DNA of 64,000 nt, taken from contig NC_074720.1 in assembly GCF_947242115.1 (NCBI RefSeq), forward strand, positions 12,620,645 through 12,684,644. Reading direction: 5' to 3'. Position 1 is the stretch's first letter. Each line of letters begins with the position of its first letter. Positions 32,601 through 43,900 of this stretch are shown piece by piece. The translations under genes were made by a program, and so were the position numbers. Origin of the DNA: Biomphalaria glabrata (Eukaryota; Mollusca; Gastropoda; Planorbidae). Below the pieces are notes generated by a model. The model did not search any database and was not told where the DNA came from. It saw nothing but the letters and a program-made list of their open reading frames with translations.

Positions 32601-34560
32601 CGTGCAGCCCGCCTTAGTCGGATTAGGCGTGCCAGTGCGGGAGACCAAAAGTGACTAAACTTGCGCCCCCCGTAGGACCTCGGGATAGCTTTTCGAGCAG
32701 CACCTAAGATGGCTTTGACAAAGAGTCCGTAAGTCCGGTTAATGCAATCTGCTTGAATATCCAATCCGTCCAGAGCTACATCCGATGCACTCCTAAACAG
32801 ATCCCAGTTAGCACGTTTATACACCCATTTTGGTTCTGTATATGGGGTACTCACGCTGAGCTTTCCGAGTTCGATTGTGACCAAGACCGGCAGATGATCA
32901 CTACCGACATCGTTGAGCACGTCCACTCTTGACTGGGACCTTAAGTCAGCTGACACCAGGGACAAGTCTGGCCGCGACATACCCCCATGCCCGGTGTGCA
33001 GAAAGGTCGGGGGGCTGTCTTTGCCCTGCAAAACAACCAGATTTGTTTCGTCACATATCTCAAGTAGCCGGCGCCCTCGGACATCAGAGTCCGCGCATCC
33101 CCACGCTGGGGACTTAGCGTTAAAATCACCCGCAACGATCATCCTTGTACCAAAAGGCTCTTGCAGTTTGAATTGCAACTCAGACTTAGGTGGATTGTAT
33201 AAGTTTACGCATGTGAATCGCTGACCATATTTGTACACCTCCACTGTCAAAGTGTCAGTCCCACCGGGTCCCGCAGGGGCGCTGGATTCCACTACTCGGG
33301 CTGTAAGCGTATTACGTACGAACGTTACAAGTACCTGGCACCTCGAGCAGGAACACCGGTAGGCTGTGAAGCCGTAAAGAAGAGGTGGCCCCTCGTCTGA
33401 GCGTAAAGTCTCTTGGCACAGTAGGACATCTGCCTCATATTGCTCTGCTATCGTATAGACCTCAATCCGTTTCAGCGAGAACTGCCGATTCAGATTGAGG
33501 TGGATAATTCGTAGCTGTTTGCTTCGGTCGTAACCGGGTGGGGGGGCACCACTCCCCCCTGCCTTGCCTCCTGGTGCGTTCACCTTTCGGGTTCTGGTGA
33601 ATGAGGGTGTACCACGTCCTCTAGCTTTGCCTCCTGGTACGGTCACCTTTCGGGTTTTCGTGGGGGGCACAACTCCCCCGTTTGTGCGTGAGGCCATCGT
33701 GGCGCTCTGGGCTAGTGGGCTGGGCTCAGGCGTCGTACCTGAGGGATGCTGGCCACCTGTCTCACATCCTATGGTATTGCCGGTCTTTTGGTGGGGCACG
33801 ACTCCACCGTATGTGCTTGAGGCCATCGTGGCGCTCTGTGTTAGTGGGCTGGGCTCAGGCGTCGTACCTGAGGGATGCTGGCCACCTGTCTCACATCCAG
33901 AGGAAACCGTTTCCTCCCGCGTTTTCTTGTCCGATAGTAGCACATTTTTCGACCACAAACCTATCGTTGCCGTTGTGTGGTCGGAGCCTGTTAGACCGGT
34001 AATGCTCATACCCGCGTTTTCGACACTTGACTTGACTTGCATAGATAGAGAGAAATTTTGCCCCGGGGGGGGCGGACTGGTTGCATGTATGACACACAGG
34101 CTGTCCCATCGTTGAGACAATAGCTGAGTGTCCTGGACTGGTGTCCAAGACCGCTAAACCCATTGTCGGCACTGCGAGCTTGCCCTCGAGAGAGGGGAAA
34201 TTTTGGAGACCGTCTCTTTCAACGTTCGTTACCAATGCCGTCGGCGTGGCGGCTTAGTGCGATGCCGGTGTCTCCGGAAACACTGGCCCCGAGGTCCCCC
34301 AACGTTTATGGCGCGCCGTATCGTAGCACGCTGGACTCCGATCTTTTCACCCCCGTACTCAGCCTTGTGAGCCGAATGCAGTGGCTACTAAGTTAACCAT
34401 GCTCCCCCACTCGGTGGGAGGCGGAGACGTGTGGCTGTTTTTATTTTATATTGATCACCTGGCCTTTAAAACCTGTAATCAAAAACCAGTTCCTCTTGGC
34501 CACCCCCACATGGGGTGTTCACGCGACAACCACGATGAGGTGGGATCTGGAATTGCCGCG
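29686..34560 (-). mobile_element. Full-length RNase H-bearing LINE (Ingi/I-like), intact ORF
   Basis: A 4,875-bp element on the minus strand: about 440 bp of GC-rich 5' UTR (34560-34121), one ORF, and a 3' UTR of only about 40 bp with no poly(A). It is bounded exactly by 375-bp direct repeats. Its GC content is far above that of its surroundings. The ORF is uninterrupted and the flanking repeats look identical, so the insertion is young and the element may still be mobile. The clade is inferred from the domain order APE endonuclease-RT-RNase H in one ORF. Confidence 0.92.
29726..34120 (-). CDS. LINE polyprotein: APE endonuclease, reverse transcriptase, RNase H
   Basis: 1464 residues. The N-terminus (1-200) is Pro/Gly/Thr-rich, with a 43-residue direct repeat starting GCETGGQHPSGTTPEPSPL near residues 74 and 117. 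APE-type endonuclease, about 205-420: RIIHLNLNRQ, LLCQETL, AGDFNAKSPAWG (about 327), GSDHLPVLV (about 408). Reverse transcriptase, about 600-950: KAPGPDGVSNEML, YRPVSLTSNVGK, DLKQAYDRVW, GVPQGSALSCTLFLVFIND, catalytic LLFADDIVLW (about 877). RNase H, about 1170-1310: IYTDGSVR, SSLEAELEAM, LFTDSVAALE, ADQLAKTA, all four acidic positions present. A C-terminal Cys/His cluster, CRHCMEDDETIEHILYEC, lies near 1398. No separate ORF1 and no N-terminal CCHC knuckle was found. Target-primed reverse transcription is the expected mechanism. Confidence 0.93.
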   Translation of the reverse strand: MSQRWDSLCVIHATSPPPPGQNFSLSMQVKSSVENAGMSITGLTGSDHTTATIGLWSKNVLLSDKKTREETVSSGCETGGQHPSGTTPEPSPLTQSATMASSTYGGVVPHQKTGNTIGCETGGQHPSGTTPEPSPLAQSATMASRTNGGVVPPTKTRKVTVPGGKARGRGTPSFTRTRKVNAPGGKAGGSGAPPPGYDRSKQLRIIHLNLNRQFSLKRIEVYTIAEQYEADVLLCQETLRSDEGPPLLYGFTAYRCSCSRCQVLVTFVRNTLTARVVESSAPAGPGGTDTLTVEVYKYGQRFTCVNLYNPPKSELQFKLQEPFGTRMIVAGDFNAKSPAWGCADSDVRGRRLLEICDETNLVVLQGKDSPPTFLHTGHGGMSRPDLSLVSADLRSQSRVDVLNDVGSDHLPVLVTIELGKLSVSTPYTEPKWVYKRANWDLFRSASDVALDGLDIQADCINRTYGLFVKAILGAARKAIPRSYGGRKFSHFWSPALARLIRLRRAARRQHSRRKTDETRRAYNKLTAEVKEAIAEGTRQKWAKTCANLDLADGRQAWKLLNNLTRAKEPKAAAPLQTAQGLVVTDSKRSDALNHAFAAISRTGERSEVSKALDSIRKAKAKRRYVYGEDETSTFINSFTYGELDIALRKCKLRKAPGPDGVSNEMLKHLGPIGRRKLLDLINRTWTKGDFPKAWRVATIVPLLKKGKIPDRAESYRPVSLTSNVGKAAERMVNRRLTWFLETKGLIAPEQGGFRRQRNAIDQVTLFMQKVADGFQWGNTNRPGQSTLAVFIDLKQAYDRVWRPGLLLKLMNLGVGSYMLRWIQNFLTERTVQTRVGKHLSRKLPLEQGVPQGSALSCTLFLVFINDLPALLKCQKLLFADDIVLWESGRDRQQLIDTLQQALTTISCYARMWNLEVNHSKSVYSWFTLGRDILKEPVELRMDGKILEWDKKPKYLGVILDQKLTMCDHIQQVKETASEKLNIVKKLAGTKWGARADVLRGLYMGAVRSHMDYSLPVQVWASQTTLASLDSVQNQALRLICGTFRTTPIAAGEIMANIPPLKLRRERAVILAHERYMRLEDGCPLRSLVDNWEGRRRLKNRPCFMHVARGLVREANLPVERAALSPSGSIFPMEALGMPTIRKSLLDPVVTKQSPTTRLLQAARETIASYPAGVTTIYTDGSVRTLEGTVKAGYGAVVRLSGNPESDELSGPCQQKSSLEAELEAMFQALDWVATMVRNGTASAHDIVLFTDSVAALEAIERLDEGARRVWDVLTVGGRLLRFGVNVTLQWVPAHCGVVSHDLADQLAKTAVATALENDEPYSYESVRSLVNQRMLTLWHDGWDSSDKGRELYRAMRRPDRRDAWWQLNRAEQAVLAQFRVGHCPIGAYLGRWKENYDTRCRHCMEDDETIEHILYECRVLHEGRLGQAIDRENTGSCTTQRLSLYGDKTTLRLTARFLSRALRE

Positions 34561-34935
34561 GCTAGTATCATGTCTATGTTACGCGATAAAAAGTCAACGA
34601 AAAAGAAAAACGAAACAAAACAAACACAAACAAAAAACATACAGCCATCTAAATTTAAAAAATGCCAATGTTTTGCTTTGCCGGTCTTCAAGTTGTCCTA
34701 AACATGGCGGCCAAACCCATCAAAGTTGTGATCACTGGAGCCAGTGGAGAGATTGGTCTGATGGTCAGCTACATGATGGCCAAGGAAGAAATCTGTGGAG
34801 CTGGCCAGCTCATCGACCTGGTCATGGTGGAGAATCGGAGCAGGATGAAGCAGTTGAGAGGTGCAGTGGGTGAGGTGGGTAACAGCTGGTCTCTCGTTAT
34901 GTCTGTCTCTCGATCCCTCCTCTCTCTCTCTCTCC
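34561..34935 (+). repeat. 375-bp direct repeat, right copy (carries MDH-like exon 1)
   Basis: Same sequence as 29311-29685, starting exactly where the LINE 5' end (34560) stops. After 34935 the two flanks diverge: LINE sequence on the left, the rest of MDH-like intron 1 on the right. Confidence 0.95.
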
Positions 34936-37900
34936 AGACGGAGCTCTCCTATACACCGCGTTTTAGTGAACTTATAATTTAGACAATCAGAATTGGGTTA
35001 AAGCAGTGCAGCTTTTATTCATCTCACTGTTCCTATTCATCTCACTGTTCCTTGAGTGGTGTCTTTTTATTTATGTCACTGTTCCTTTAGTTTGTGTCTT
35101 TTTATTCATGTCACTGTTCCTTGAGTGGTGTCTTTTTATTTATGTCACTGTTCCTTGAGTGGTGTCTTTTTATTTATGTCACTGTTCCTTTAGTTTGTGT
35201 CTTTTTATTTATGTCACTGTTTCTTGAGTTTGTGTCTTTTTAGTCATGTCACTGTTCCTTGAGTGGTGTCTTTTTTTTCATGCCACTGTTTCTTGAGTTT
35301 GTGTCTTTTTATTTATGTCACTGATTCTTTAGTTTGTGTCTTTTTATTTATGTCATTGATTCTTTAGTTTGTGTCTTTTTATTTATGTCACTGTTCCTTG
35401 AGTGGTGTCTTTTTATTTATGTCACTGTTCCTTGAGTGGTGTCTTTTTATTTATGTCACTGTTCCTTTAGTTTGTGTCTTTTTATTCATGTCACTGTTCC
35501 TTGAGTTGTGTCTTTTTATTTATGTCACTGTTCCTTTAGTTTGTGTCTTTTTATTCATGTCACTGTTCCTTGAGTGGTGTCTTTTTTCATGACACTGTTC
35601 CTTTAGTGGTGTCTTTTTAAATTTATGTCACTGTTCCTTTGGTGTTTTTTTTTTAAATTCATGTCACTGTTCCTTGAGTGGAGTGCCTTTGTATTTATGT
35701 CACTGTTTCTTTAGTTGTGTGTCTTTATATTCATGTCACTGTTTCTTGAGTAGTGTGTCTTTTCATTCATGGCTCTATTTCATGCCTGTCCCCCCCCCTC
35801 TAGATAAAAACATGCAACTTGACTAACGTCCAGAACTACATAACCACTGACAATCTGATTGAGGCATTTACCGATGCAGATATTATTTTCTTAGTGGGAG
35901 GTCTCTTCTCTGCGCCAGGATTCTCACGGAATGACGTCATCGGAATGAATGCTTTGGAATTCAAGGTCTGTTATTTTTATTATGCTCAACCAATCAAAAC
36001 ACTAGAAAAAATTGTCGGTGAAGATTATTTTAAAAAAATTTTTACCGCCTGTTAAAATATTAAGCAAAAGAGGCTTTAGAAGTTACAAAGCCAGATTTAA
36101 TGCAGTGTAGACAGTGCAGCCTCCCAGAGCCTCACCCTGATAATGGTTTCCTCCACAAGCTAAACAATAAAAGTAATGTACAAACACTATCGGTAATGAT
36201 ACACAAGCAGATACGGGTTGCATAGAACATTTACAAGTGTATAGACCCCTCAAGCTACACTAGAATACAATGCACTCAGCAATAGAAATATACATTTTTC
36301 AAATAAATAGATTTAAGAAAATTGTGCTGAGAATAGACAGGAGTTAATTTGTCATACATTCACAAAAAAAATCGTGCACAGGGCCCCCGACTTAAATCCG
36401 GCCCTGGAAGAATATTCGAGCTATAATAACAACGGATTAAATCTCAGATGACCAGGACTCGTTTAGACTTTCACGGTCAACCATTTCGTCAGTCTAGTGG
36501 ATGTAGATAATACCTAGAAAGAAACATTCAAACTACAATGTATTTGTTTTCTTGTATATTTTACGACTTCAATCTTTCGTTTTATGATTTTCTCATTATC
36601 ATATCAATATCATTCATTTAGCGCTACATATAGTCACATCAAAACATACTAACTTACATAATGTAGACATTACCAGGTAGCCCAATTTTGCTTTCATTTG
36701 GTTGTGTTGATAGGAAATAGGTTTGGCCTTGTCCAAAGTGGCCAAAGCGACAGTGAAGATTGTTGTCGTGGTGGAGCCTCAGAATATCAACCTAATGGTA
36801 TTGAGGTAATGTATTTTTAAAAATATTGGCCAACAAATGGTTGCTGTAGATAAAAAGTTTCATTCGAGCTCTAGAGATCTAAGGAGCTTGGAGATGTTAG
36901 TGTCACACGTTTCCATGGCATTTGAACCAAACAAAACAAAACGCGTTTACTTCCCTCAACAAAAGTGAGTTCGACTTTCCTTTAAATGACGTTAAAAATC
37001 TCAGCCGCCAAATGGATTCGAACCCGAAACATCCTTTTCATTATTAAAGCGCTTTACCACTCAGCCTTATGTATTTCAATATTAAAAAATTAAAATGAAC
37101 TGTCACTTTATATTTCATTGTTAATTTACTTATAATTAATATTTATTTTCAATACGAAATAACGTGATACTAAGAATATGAAACAGTGTCCATGATTATT
37201 CTCGCATTTGGTTAATTCTTTAGCTGTGCTTTTTTTTGTGAAGTACGCACCGGTACGGCGTACCGGCACCTTTTTCAATGTGAGGAAAAATTTTTTACTT
37301 TTCTTGTATTTTTTTAACGTTAATTATTAATTAATTAATAGTTAAAGTTAGGCAATCAATCACTGTGTACCGGCACCTATTGTTTTAATTTTTTTCTACA
37401 ACCCCCCCCCCCCCCCCCCCACTGTTCTTTAGCCAACTGAAACATGCGCCTCACACTTTGTATGTTACCATGAGAAGAATTTTTATGTTCTTTCAGTTAT
37501 TTCGCACCAGATCTGAAACCCTGCAACCTGACAGCTCTGTCCAGGGTTGACCATAACCGAGCTCAGACGATGTTAGCAAGAATGTTGAATATATCGTCTG
37601 ACAAAGTAAGTCTCGTCTCAGGCGGATCTTAATTGACATAGAAGCTGTATTTGGTAATGTCCGTCGTTGGCAGTGGCTGCCTTTTCTAACAGAAAGAGAT
37701 ATGAATATACACTACATGCATACTTTACTAACCTCATATCTAAGGAAATATCTTTCATGTGGAAAACAAATTGCATCAACATAATCTATTTTCAATATCA
37801 TAGAATTAAAAATGATTCTAAATGTTACTAAAAACTATACCAAACACACGACAACTTGCAGTCTGAATTCTTTCATTTAAATACATAGGTAGCATGTTTC

Positions 37901-40900
37901 TTATGTGTATATAGAGTCTGAGTTTGGTGCCAAATGTAATGCAAAGTGTTTGGATTCTGGATCCCATCAGCAAGGCTGAGAGAGGGATCATGAAGTCTCC
38001 CATGATCCCTTAATCTAAAGCCCAGGAATGAACCCGTAGCCTATAGGAAACTTTGGTACTGCAGCAAAGCGGCTATATATAAATATATATAGGCCTCATG
38101 GGCGGACTGGCTATATGGGCATTCGGGCAAATGCCCGGTGGGCCGGTAACCAAATGGGCAGGCAGGGCCACCAAAAGGGCCGCATGGATGCCAGTATTAA
38201 AGGTTTTATAGTATTCTCTTATAAAAGGGGTCCTCTTAGCCTCGTGTTGAAAATCTTTTACAGACATTTTTCAGTGTAATACTAATTTAATGTAACACAT
38301 TTTCCGAAATAATAATCCGCAGACAGTGCTACTAGCAAGCCGTATTCCTCTAGGGCCTACACACTTAGCGATTAAAAAACTAACATAAGACCTATATTTC
38401 TTATAAGGATATAGTGTTCACTGTATGCATGTGTACAGTTATCGATACAATATCAAAGTTAACAGTGACTTTGAGGACAGGTAGACTTAGAATTAAAGGT
38501 TCATCATATGACATACACGTTATGGGCCGGATGGTATAGAAATGCCCGGGCCGATTTTGATACCTTGTCTGCCCCTGATAGGCCTACTGAGAAATAGAGT
38601 CTAACTAAAGGTTTCCTATTTAATTGTGTGGGCAACACATAGGCCCTACACTTAAAATGTATTGGCCTATCCATGGCCTATCTATAGACCTATATCCGTA
38701 CATATTATTGAACAGGTGGCCATTCAGTGTAAATAAACAGGCAGTGTCAATTAAATTAAAAACCCATATGTGCTTATTATTGTCCAGATTGTCCATCTCA
38801 CTATGTGGGGGAACAGATCAATCACAATATTTCCCGACATAAGACACGCCAAGATTGAAATCAAAGGGAAACTACTGCCTGCCTACGAGGCAATTAAAGA
38901 TGATTTCTACCTCAAGTACAAATTCACGGAAGAGCTCCAAAACAGAGAAGCAGAAATTTTAAAAGTTAAGTATTGCAGAAGCAGTATGACTAACACTTAG
39001 TTCTACAGACCAAATCTAGATCTAGACGTCTACTAGATCATTACCCCATCCCTAATAGTACGTAAGGATCATTCAATCTTCACTGCTCTTTTTTTTAAAT
39101 TTAGCATGCATTCAGTAATATTAATAATTAAGAGAATTAATCAAAAGCTTAGAGTTAGACTTAGATTCTAGAGTAAGTTAGAGTAGTATCAGTACTAGTC
39201 ACGACTAGTGTTATACCGATATTTACTTGTGTAGCAGGCAGTGGTTACGCCGTATAGATCTACAGTCTCTTACCGTCACCTATATTAAATGTTAACGTAA
39301 CACAAATAGTCCAAGATTTAAACTACAATTTTACATACTACTTCATAATGTGTCTTAAAACGAATAGATATTAATTAATAATATCGTTTTATCCCGTGCT
39401 TTTAAGATTGTCCTATATAATACTGTTGTAACCCTGCCCTGCGCACGAGCGCACTATTGAACCAGAACAGGAAGGCACTAGGATAGGGAAAGAACAGGAT
39501 AGCAAGCGATTGTGAAGAGTCAGAATGGGTGGAAGCTAAGAAGCCGTCTTTTGTGTTTCATGAAGGCTGTAGTAGGGACCTGGAGCGATGCGAGGAAGGC
39601 TGTCGTTGGTCCGCATTCAGGTTGCTGGTGAAAGACTGGTAGAATTAGTAACAAGACTCTTGGAATGCAGAAGCCTGTTATGGTTATGTGTTTGTCCTTG
39701 TAAATAAACACTCTTATTTATTTACTGTAGAACCTCATTGAGTTGCCTGCCTTAGAGTTACAACAATACTGTCTTTAATTCAGTCACAAGAAGCACTGGC
39801 ACTTCAGACATCAATATGGTCCAACACCAAGCCGTGTTTATGCCATCTCCCATTTAGCTCGAGCCTGTCTTTATGGTCCCTTAAGCTATGTCTTATTGAT
39901 TCTCTTATTCTTGTGCTGCTTTCACATTTGATAAATGGTTATGCTCCAATCAAGAGTTATAAAACACATGCTAGTCCGCACAGCTTTTCAGACGCTCTTG
40001 AAAGAACTGGATATCGCTTTAGTAAACCGTTAAAACGTTTAATTAGAGGGAAAATGGTCGTCGAGTCTTCTACTCAAATCTTCTCTATTCTGCCTTCCCT
40101 TAAATCCGGCCCTGCTGCTATAGTTTACAATCAAAGCAAAAGCTCCTGCCTGCTAACTCTTGTCTGAATAGATCCGACGTGAACATTATATGATTTTATA
40201 GTTTTAGACTTGAAACAAAGAGACAGCAACATTATGTGTTTCTTTTCACGCTCATACCGAGGATGGACGAACAAAGATAGACTTGAATAATAAATAGCAC
40301 TGCCTAGAATTAATCTTGTTTTAAGAAGCACACATAACTGAAATTAGGTTACATGCCAAAATTTCGTACGAAAAAGTAGCGCTGACGAAATGGTGTCTTT
40401 AAAATGTCTGTAAAAAATCATATTTATCTGGAGGCAGCAGAGGTTTGAATTCTGAGTTTTTCTTCTCCCTCGGGCAGGAGGAACTCGTTAGCTTTAGGTG
40501 GCAACCAATGTTTTGTCCTACACGCTAAGATCCTAAACGTTATCACCGACAGCACCACGGGGGTGGGATGGGGCTGGGGGGGCGCGAGACATCGGGGAGA
40601 TTGGTCAAGAGGCCATAAGGTGAAAATCTGCAAAATCACTAACTCAGAATTGACAATATGTTTCAGAAGAGAAAAGAAATAAAATAGATTCTAGAACAAA
40701 CATTTTAGACACGTGCAGATCTAGGTATAATAAAAGACCAAAGACTGAATCATTTATTTCAAAATAAAATGCTGCACATATTTGAATGACTGGTTGTTGA
40801 GCGTCTCGCTAATGACACACAAGTCCTAGGTTCGAACCTTATACTAAACAATTTTTGTCAAGGGCAAATAAAATATATATTGTTATGACTCTACATTGCG

Positions 40901-43900
40901 CACTGTCATTAGGTGCGAGACTGTGCACCATGAGACACAGGACAGAGACACGCTAAGAGGAAGTCAAAGATGGCCGATAATTCGATCTAGGATGTAAACA
41001 AGAAAGAAGTGCTGCTATTATTGGTTACTCTAGTGGTTACTCTAGTGGTTACTCTAGTGGTACATTTATTATTTTTGTTCTATTATTAAACTGGATATAT
41101 CCCTTTCGTTGAGGTTCTTTGGGCTCGCTGCTGGCTGAGTTACAGCAATATGTTAAATGTTTTCTTGGAGGTTCAGAGTGTGCCGATTTAAATTATTCCT
41201 ACAGCGGATTCCAGCGGTGGTTGATTTTGAAACCAATACGATGCCAATGCCCACTCATTCTCATCGTATGACCTCAAAACCATCCATTCGAAGTTTGTTT
41301 TTTTGTTATTTGTTTGAAAGTCTAACCTACAAGATTACAAAAGATAGTTTGTGTTTTCTGTCAAGAACATGATACCAGCTCTTGACGGCTAGAGTGGTTC
41401 TCACTACTTCGACTAATTAAATATTATGTATAAAGCTAATTTCAGAGATAACGATAAAGTAAAGAAACACAACACTAATAATAATAGTTATCTCACACTC
41501 CGGACACAAATTTGTATTTGAAATTGATATATTGATTTACAACTAGGCGTTAACCACCAACATTGAACATAATTAAAAAGAAGTAAGTTGATGTTTATTA
41601 ATAGCAAACGTTTCGAACGACAGTAGGGACTATAATATGTAAAAAGAATAGTAATAATAATATTATAAAGTGTTTTCTTTAATCTATGTGATTCCAGAGA
41701 CATTAATACTTGGCTACGATAGACTTTCTCTGTCTGTCCCTGTCTCTCTCCTGCACGGATCCTAGCCCTTTACTATTTTAACTGTGAATAGACCTTGATT
41801 TTAATGATGTGACTGTATAGAATCTGGCCCTTGTTGTTTAGAGAGAGAGTAGTCCTTAAGGGACTATAGGCACGATATGGCCTAAATTGTGCCGATGTGC
41901 CTAAAATCAAAAATCAAATCAAACCTAGAGACCAACGTCTCAGTCTGCGCAGTAGCCTTCTAGTCAGTGGCGTAGCATCCAATGCGCGAAGGGGTTTAAT
42001 GAACCCAGGCCCCACGACCAATAGGAGCCCACAATATGGCGTAGCAACCATGGTGCGAAGGAATTCATTAGGCTTGGACCCATGACTCATGGCCAGTTGG
42101 AGCCCACAACTTAGGAAGAACATTTGTTTGTTCATTTGAAACACTTTTAAGTCGTCTAACTCTGTTAAGAAGTTGTAAAAAGATTGACCTTTAAGACCAT
42201 TTTACTTAAATGAAGTCCTAACTGAATCAAACGTTAAGACATAATTACTTATTTAAAAAAATAAGGTACTATCTTTACAATGGAATTTTTTTTGTCACAC
42301 ACTAAATTTGTCTTATTGGTTGGAGGGGGGCCCACCAACGAAGATGTTCTTGAACCCGGGCCCACGGGTACCTTTCTACGCCACTGGTAGTATCCTAGTA
42401 TCGCTTCAAAACTTATAACAAACAAAGTATATATATATTTAAAATATTACAATCTTTTTTTTTTATCTAAGGGAATTTACAGGCATTTACAACCACATCT
42501 CTCAATAATGCAGTAGTTATTTCCCTTATTCGATGTCAACAAAATAATTAATAACCAATAATTAATTGACAGGAGGCGCTTGGCTTAGTAGTAAAGTGCT
42601 TGCCTTCCGAACCGGTGGTGCCGGGTTCGAATCCTTTTGAAGGATGGAATTTTTAATTTTGGGATCTTTGGGCGCCTCTGAGTTCACCCAGCTTTAATGG
42701 GGACTAATTGATTAGTTTTTAAAGTCACTCATGTTGTTAAGTACAATAACTAATTGTTTAAGATTTAAGATTTGAACCATTATATAAGGGGACCGAGCCA
42801 TTACATATTTAGACATATATGTGAATACTGAAGGATTAATCTCCCTTGTTGGTATCAAACAAAATAATTAACTTATCAGTTAATTTGTATTTTTTATTTA
42901 TGTCATGTCTAGGCCAATGAATATTTGTGCAAAACTTAATCAGAGATTGGTTGTGGAGAAATAATGTGTAGAAACTTTTTACGAGACAGATTGAGTTAAT
43001 CTCAGCTTTGTAAAAAAACTATCACCAGAAACCTTCGCTGGGCATAGTCCCTTGTCCAGTATTTCAGAGAAACGTAATGTTAGTCACTATGCCAGAAATA
43101 GACATACACATAACTAAATAACGAAAGAAACATTTAAAGAGGCACTAGACTGGTTTCATTTCACGACTTCATTCTAGTTCAAATCAATATTCATTTTTAT
43201 TTATTTGTAATTTTATTTTTTTAGTGCTTTTGTATAGAGAAACTGTCATGCTTCTAAAATGCCCAGTGCACTATAGTCCAAACTGTCATGCTTCTAGAAT
43301 GCTCAGTGCACTATGGTCCAAACTTTCATGCTTCTAGAATGCTCAGTGCACTATGGTCCAAACTTTCATGCTTCTATTATGCTCAATGCACTATGGTCCA
43401 AACTTTCATCCTTCTAGCATGCTCAGTGCGTTATGGTCCAAACTCTTTTGTGGAATGGAAGAGGAATGGGGGGGCAGAGGGGTATTTGGGAATCGGGTAT
43501 TGAACTCGAGCCGATTACACAAATGTTGGCAACCATACCCGTGAAGATCACGTGACGGAATGTGTCTTTGGCCTACATCTATACACTGACAAGTTGTCAG
43601 TGACAACGTAACAAATTTCTTTTCCTAGATGGTTTATTTTAAATTTGTAGAGATTTGAGTAATTTATATCTATAAAAAAAAAGAAAAATGACCTCGCTGT
43701 GCCTCGAAAGCAGGGTCTGAAAATATTACATTATCGTAAACCAAAAAGAATATTGAATAGAAATAAGATTTATTTAAACTGCTATGTAATTGAAATTACA
43801 ACACTAGCCCATTTGTCAATGTGTATGCATTAAAATGGCCAAACTTTGAAGAAAGACCATGCCAGATGAATAAACAATGGTATAACAGAAATGAACGAAT

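Noticed and set aside
30081-33224. Several plus-strand ORFs of 60-134 codons
   Set aside because: All lie antisense to the LINE polyprotein and have no recognisable domains.
33564-34115. 183-codon plus-strand ORF
   Set aside because: It is the antisense shadow of the GC-rich N-terminal part of the LINE ORF.
40790-40850. tRNA-like word GGTTCGAACC
   Set aside because: There is no box A at the right distance and no stems; probably a decayed SINE head or chance.
42572-42650. Possible tRNA gene (box A/B at a good spacing)
   Set aside because: It continues into the SINE body and the arms do not pair as a complete cloverleaf.
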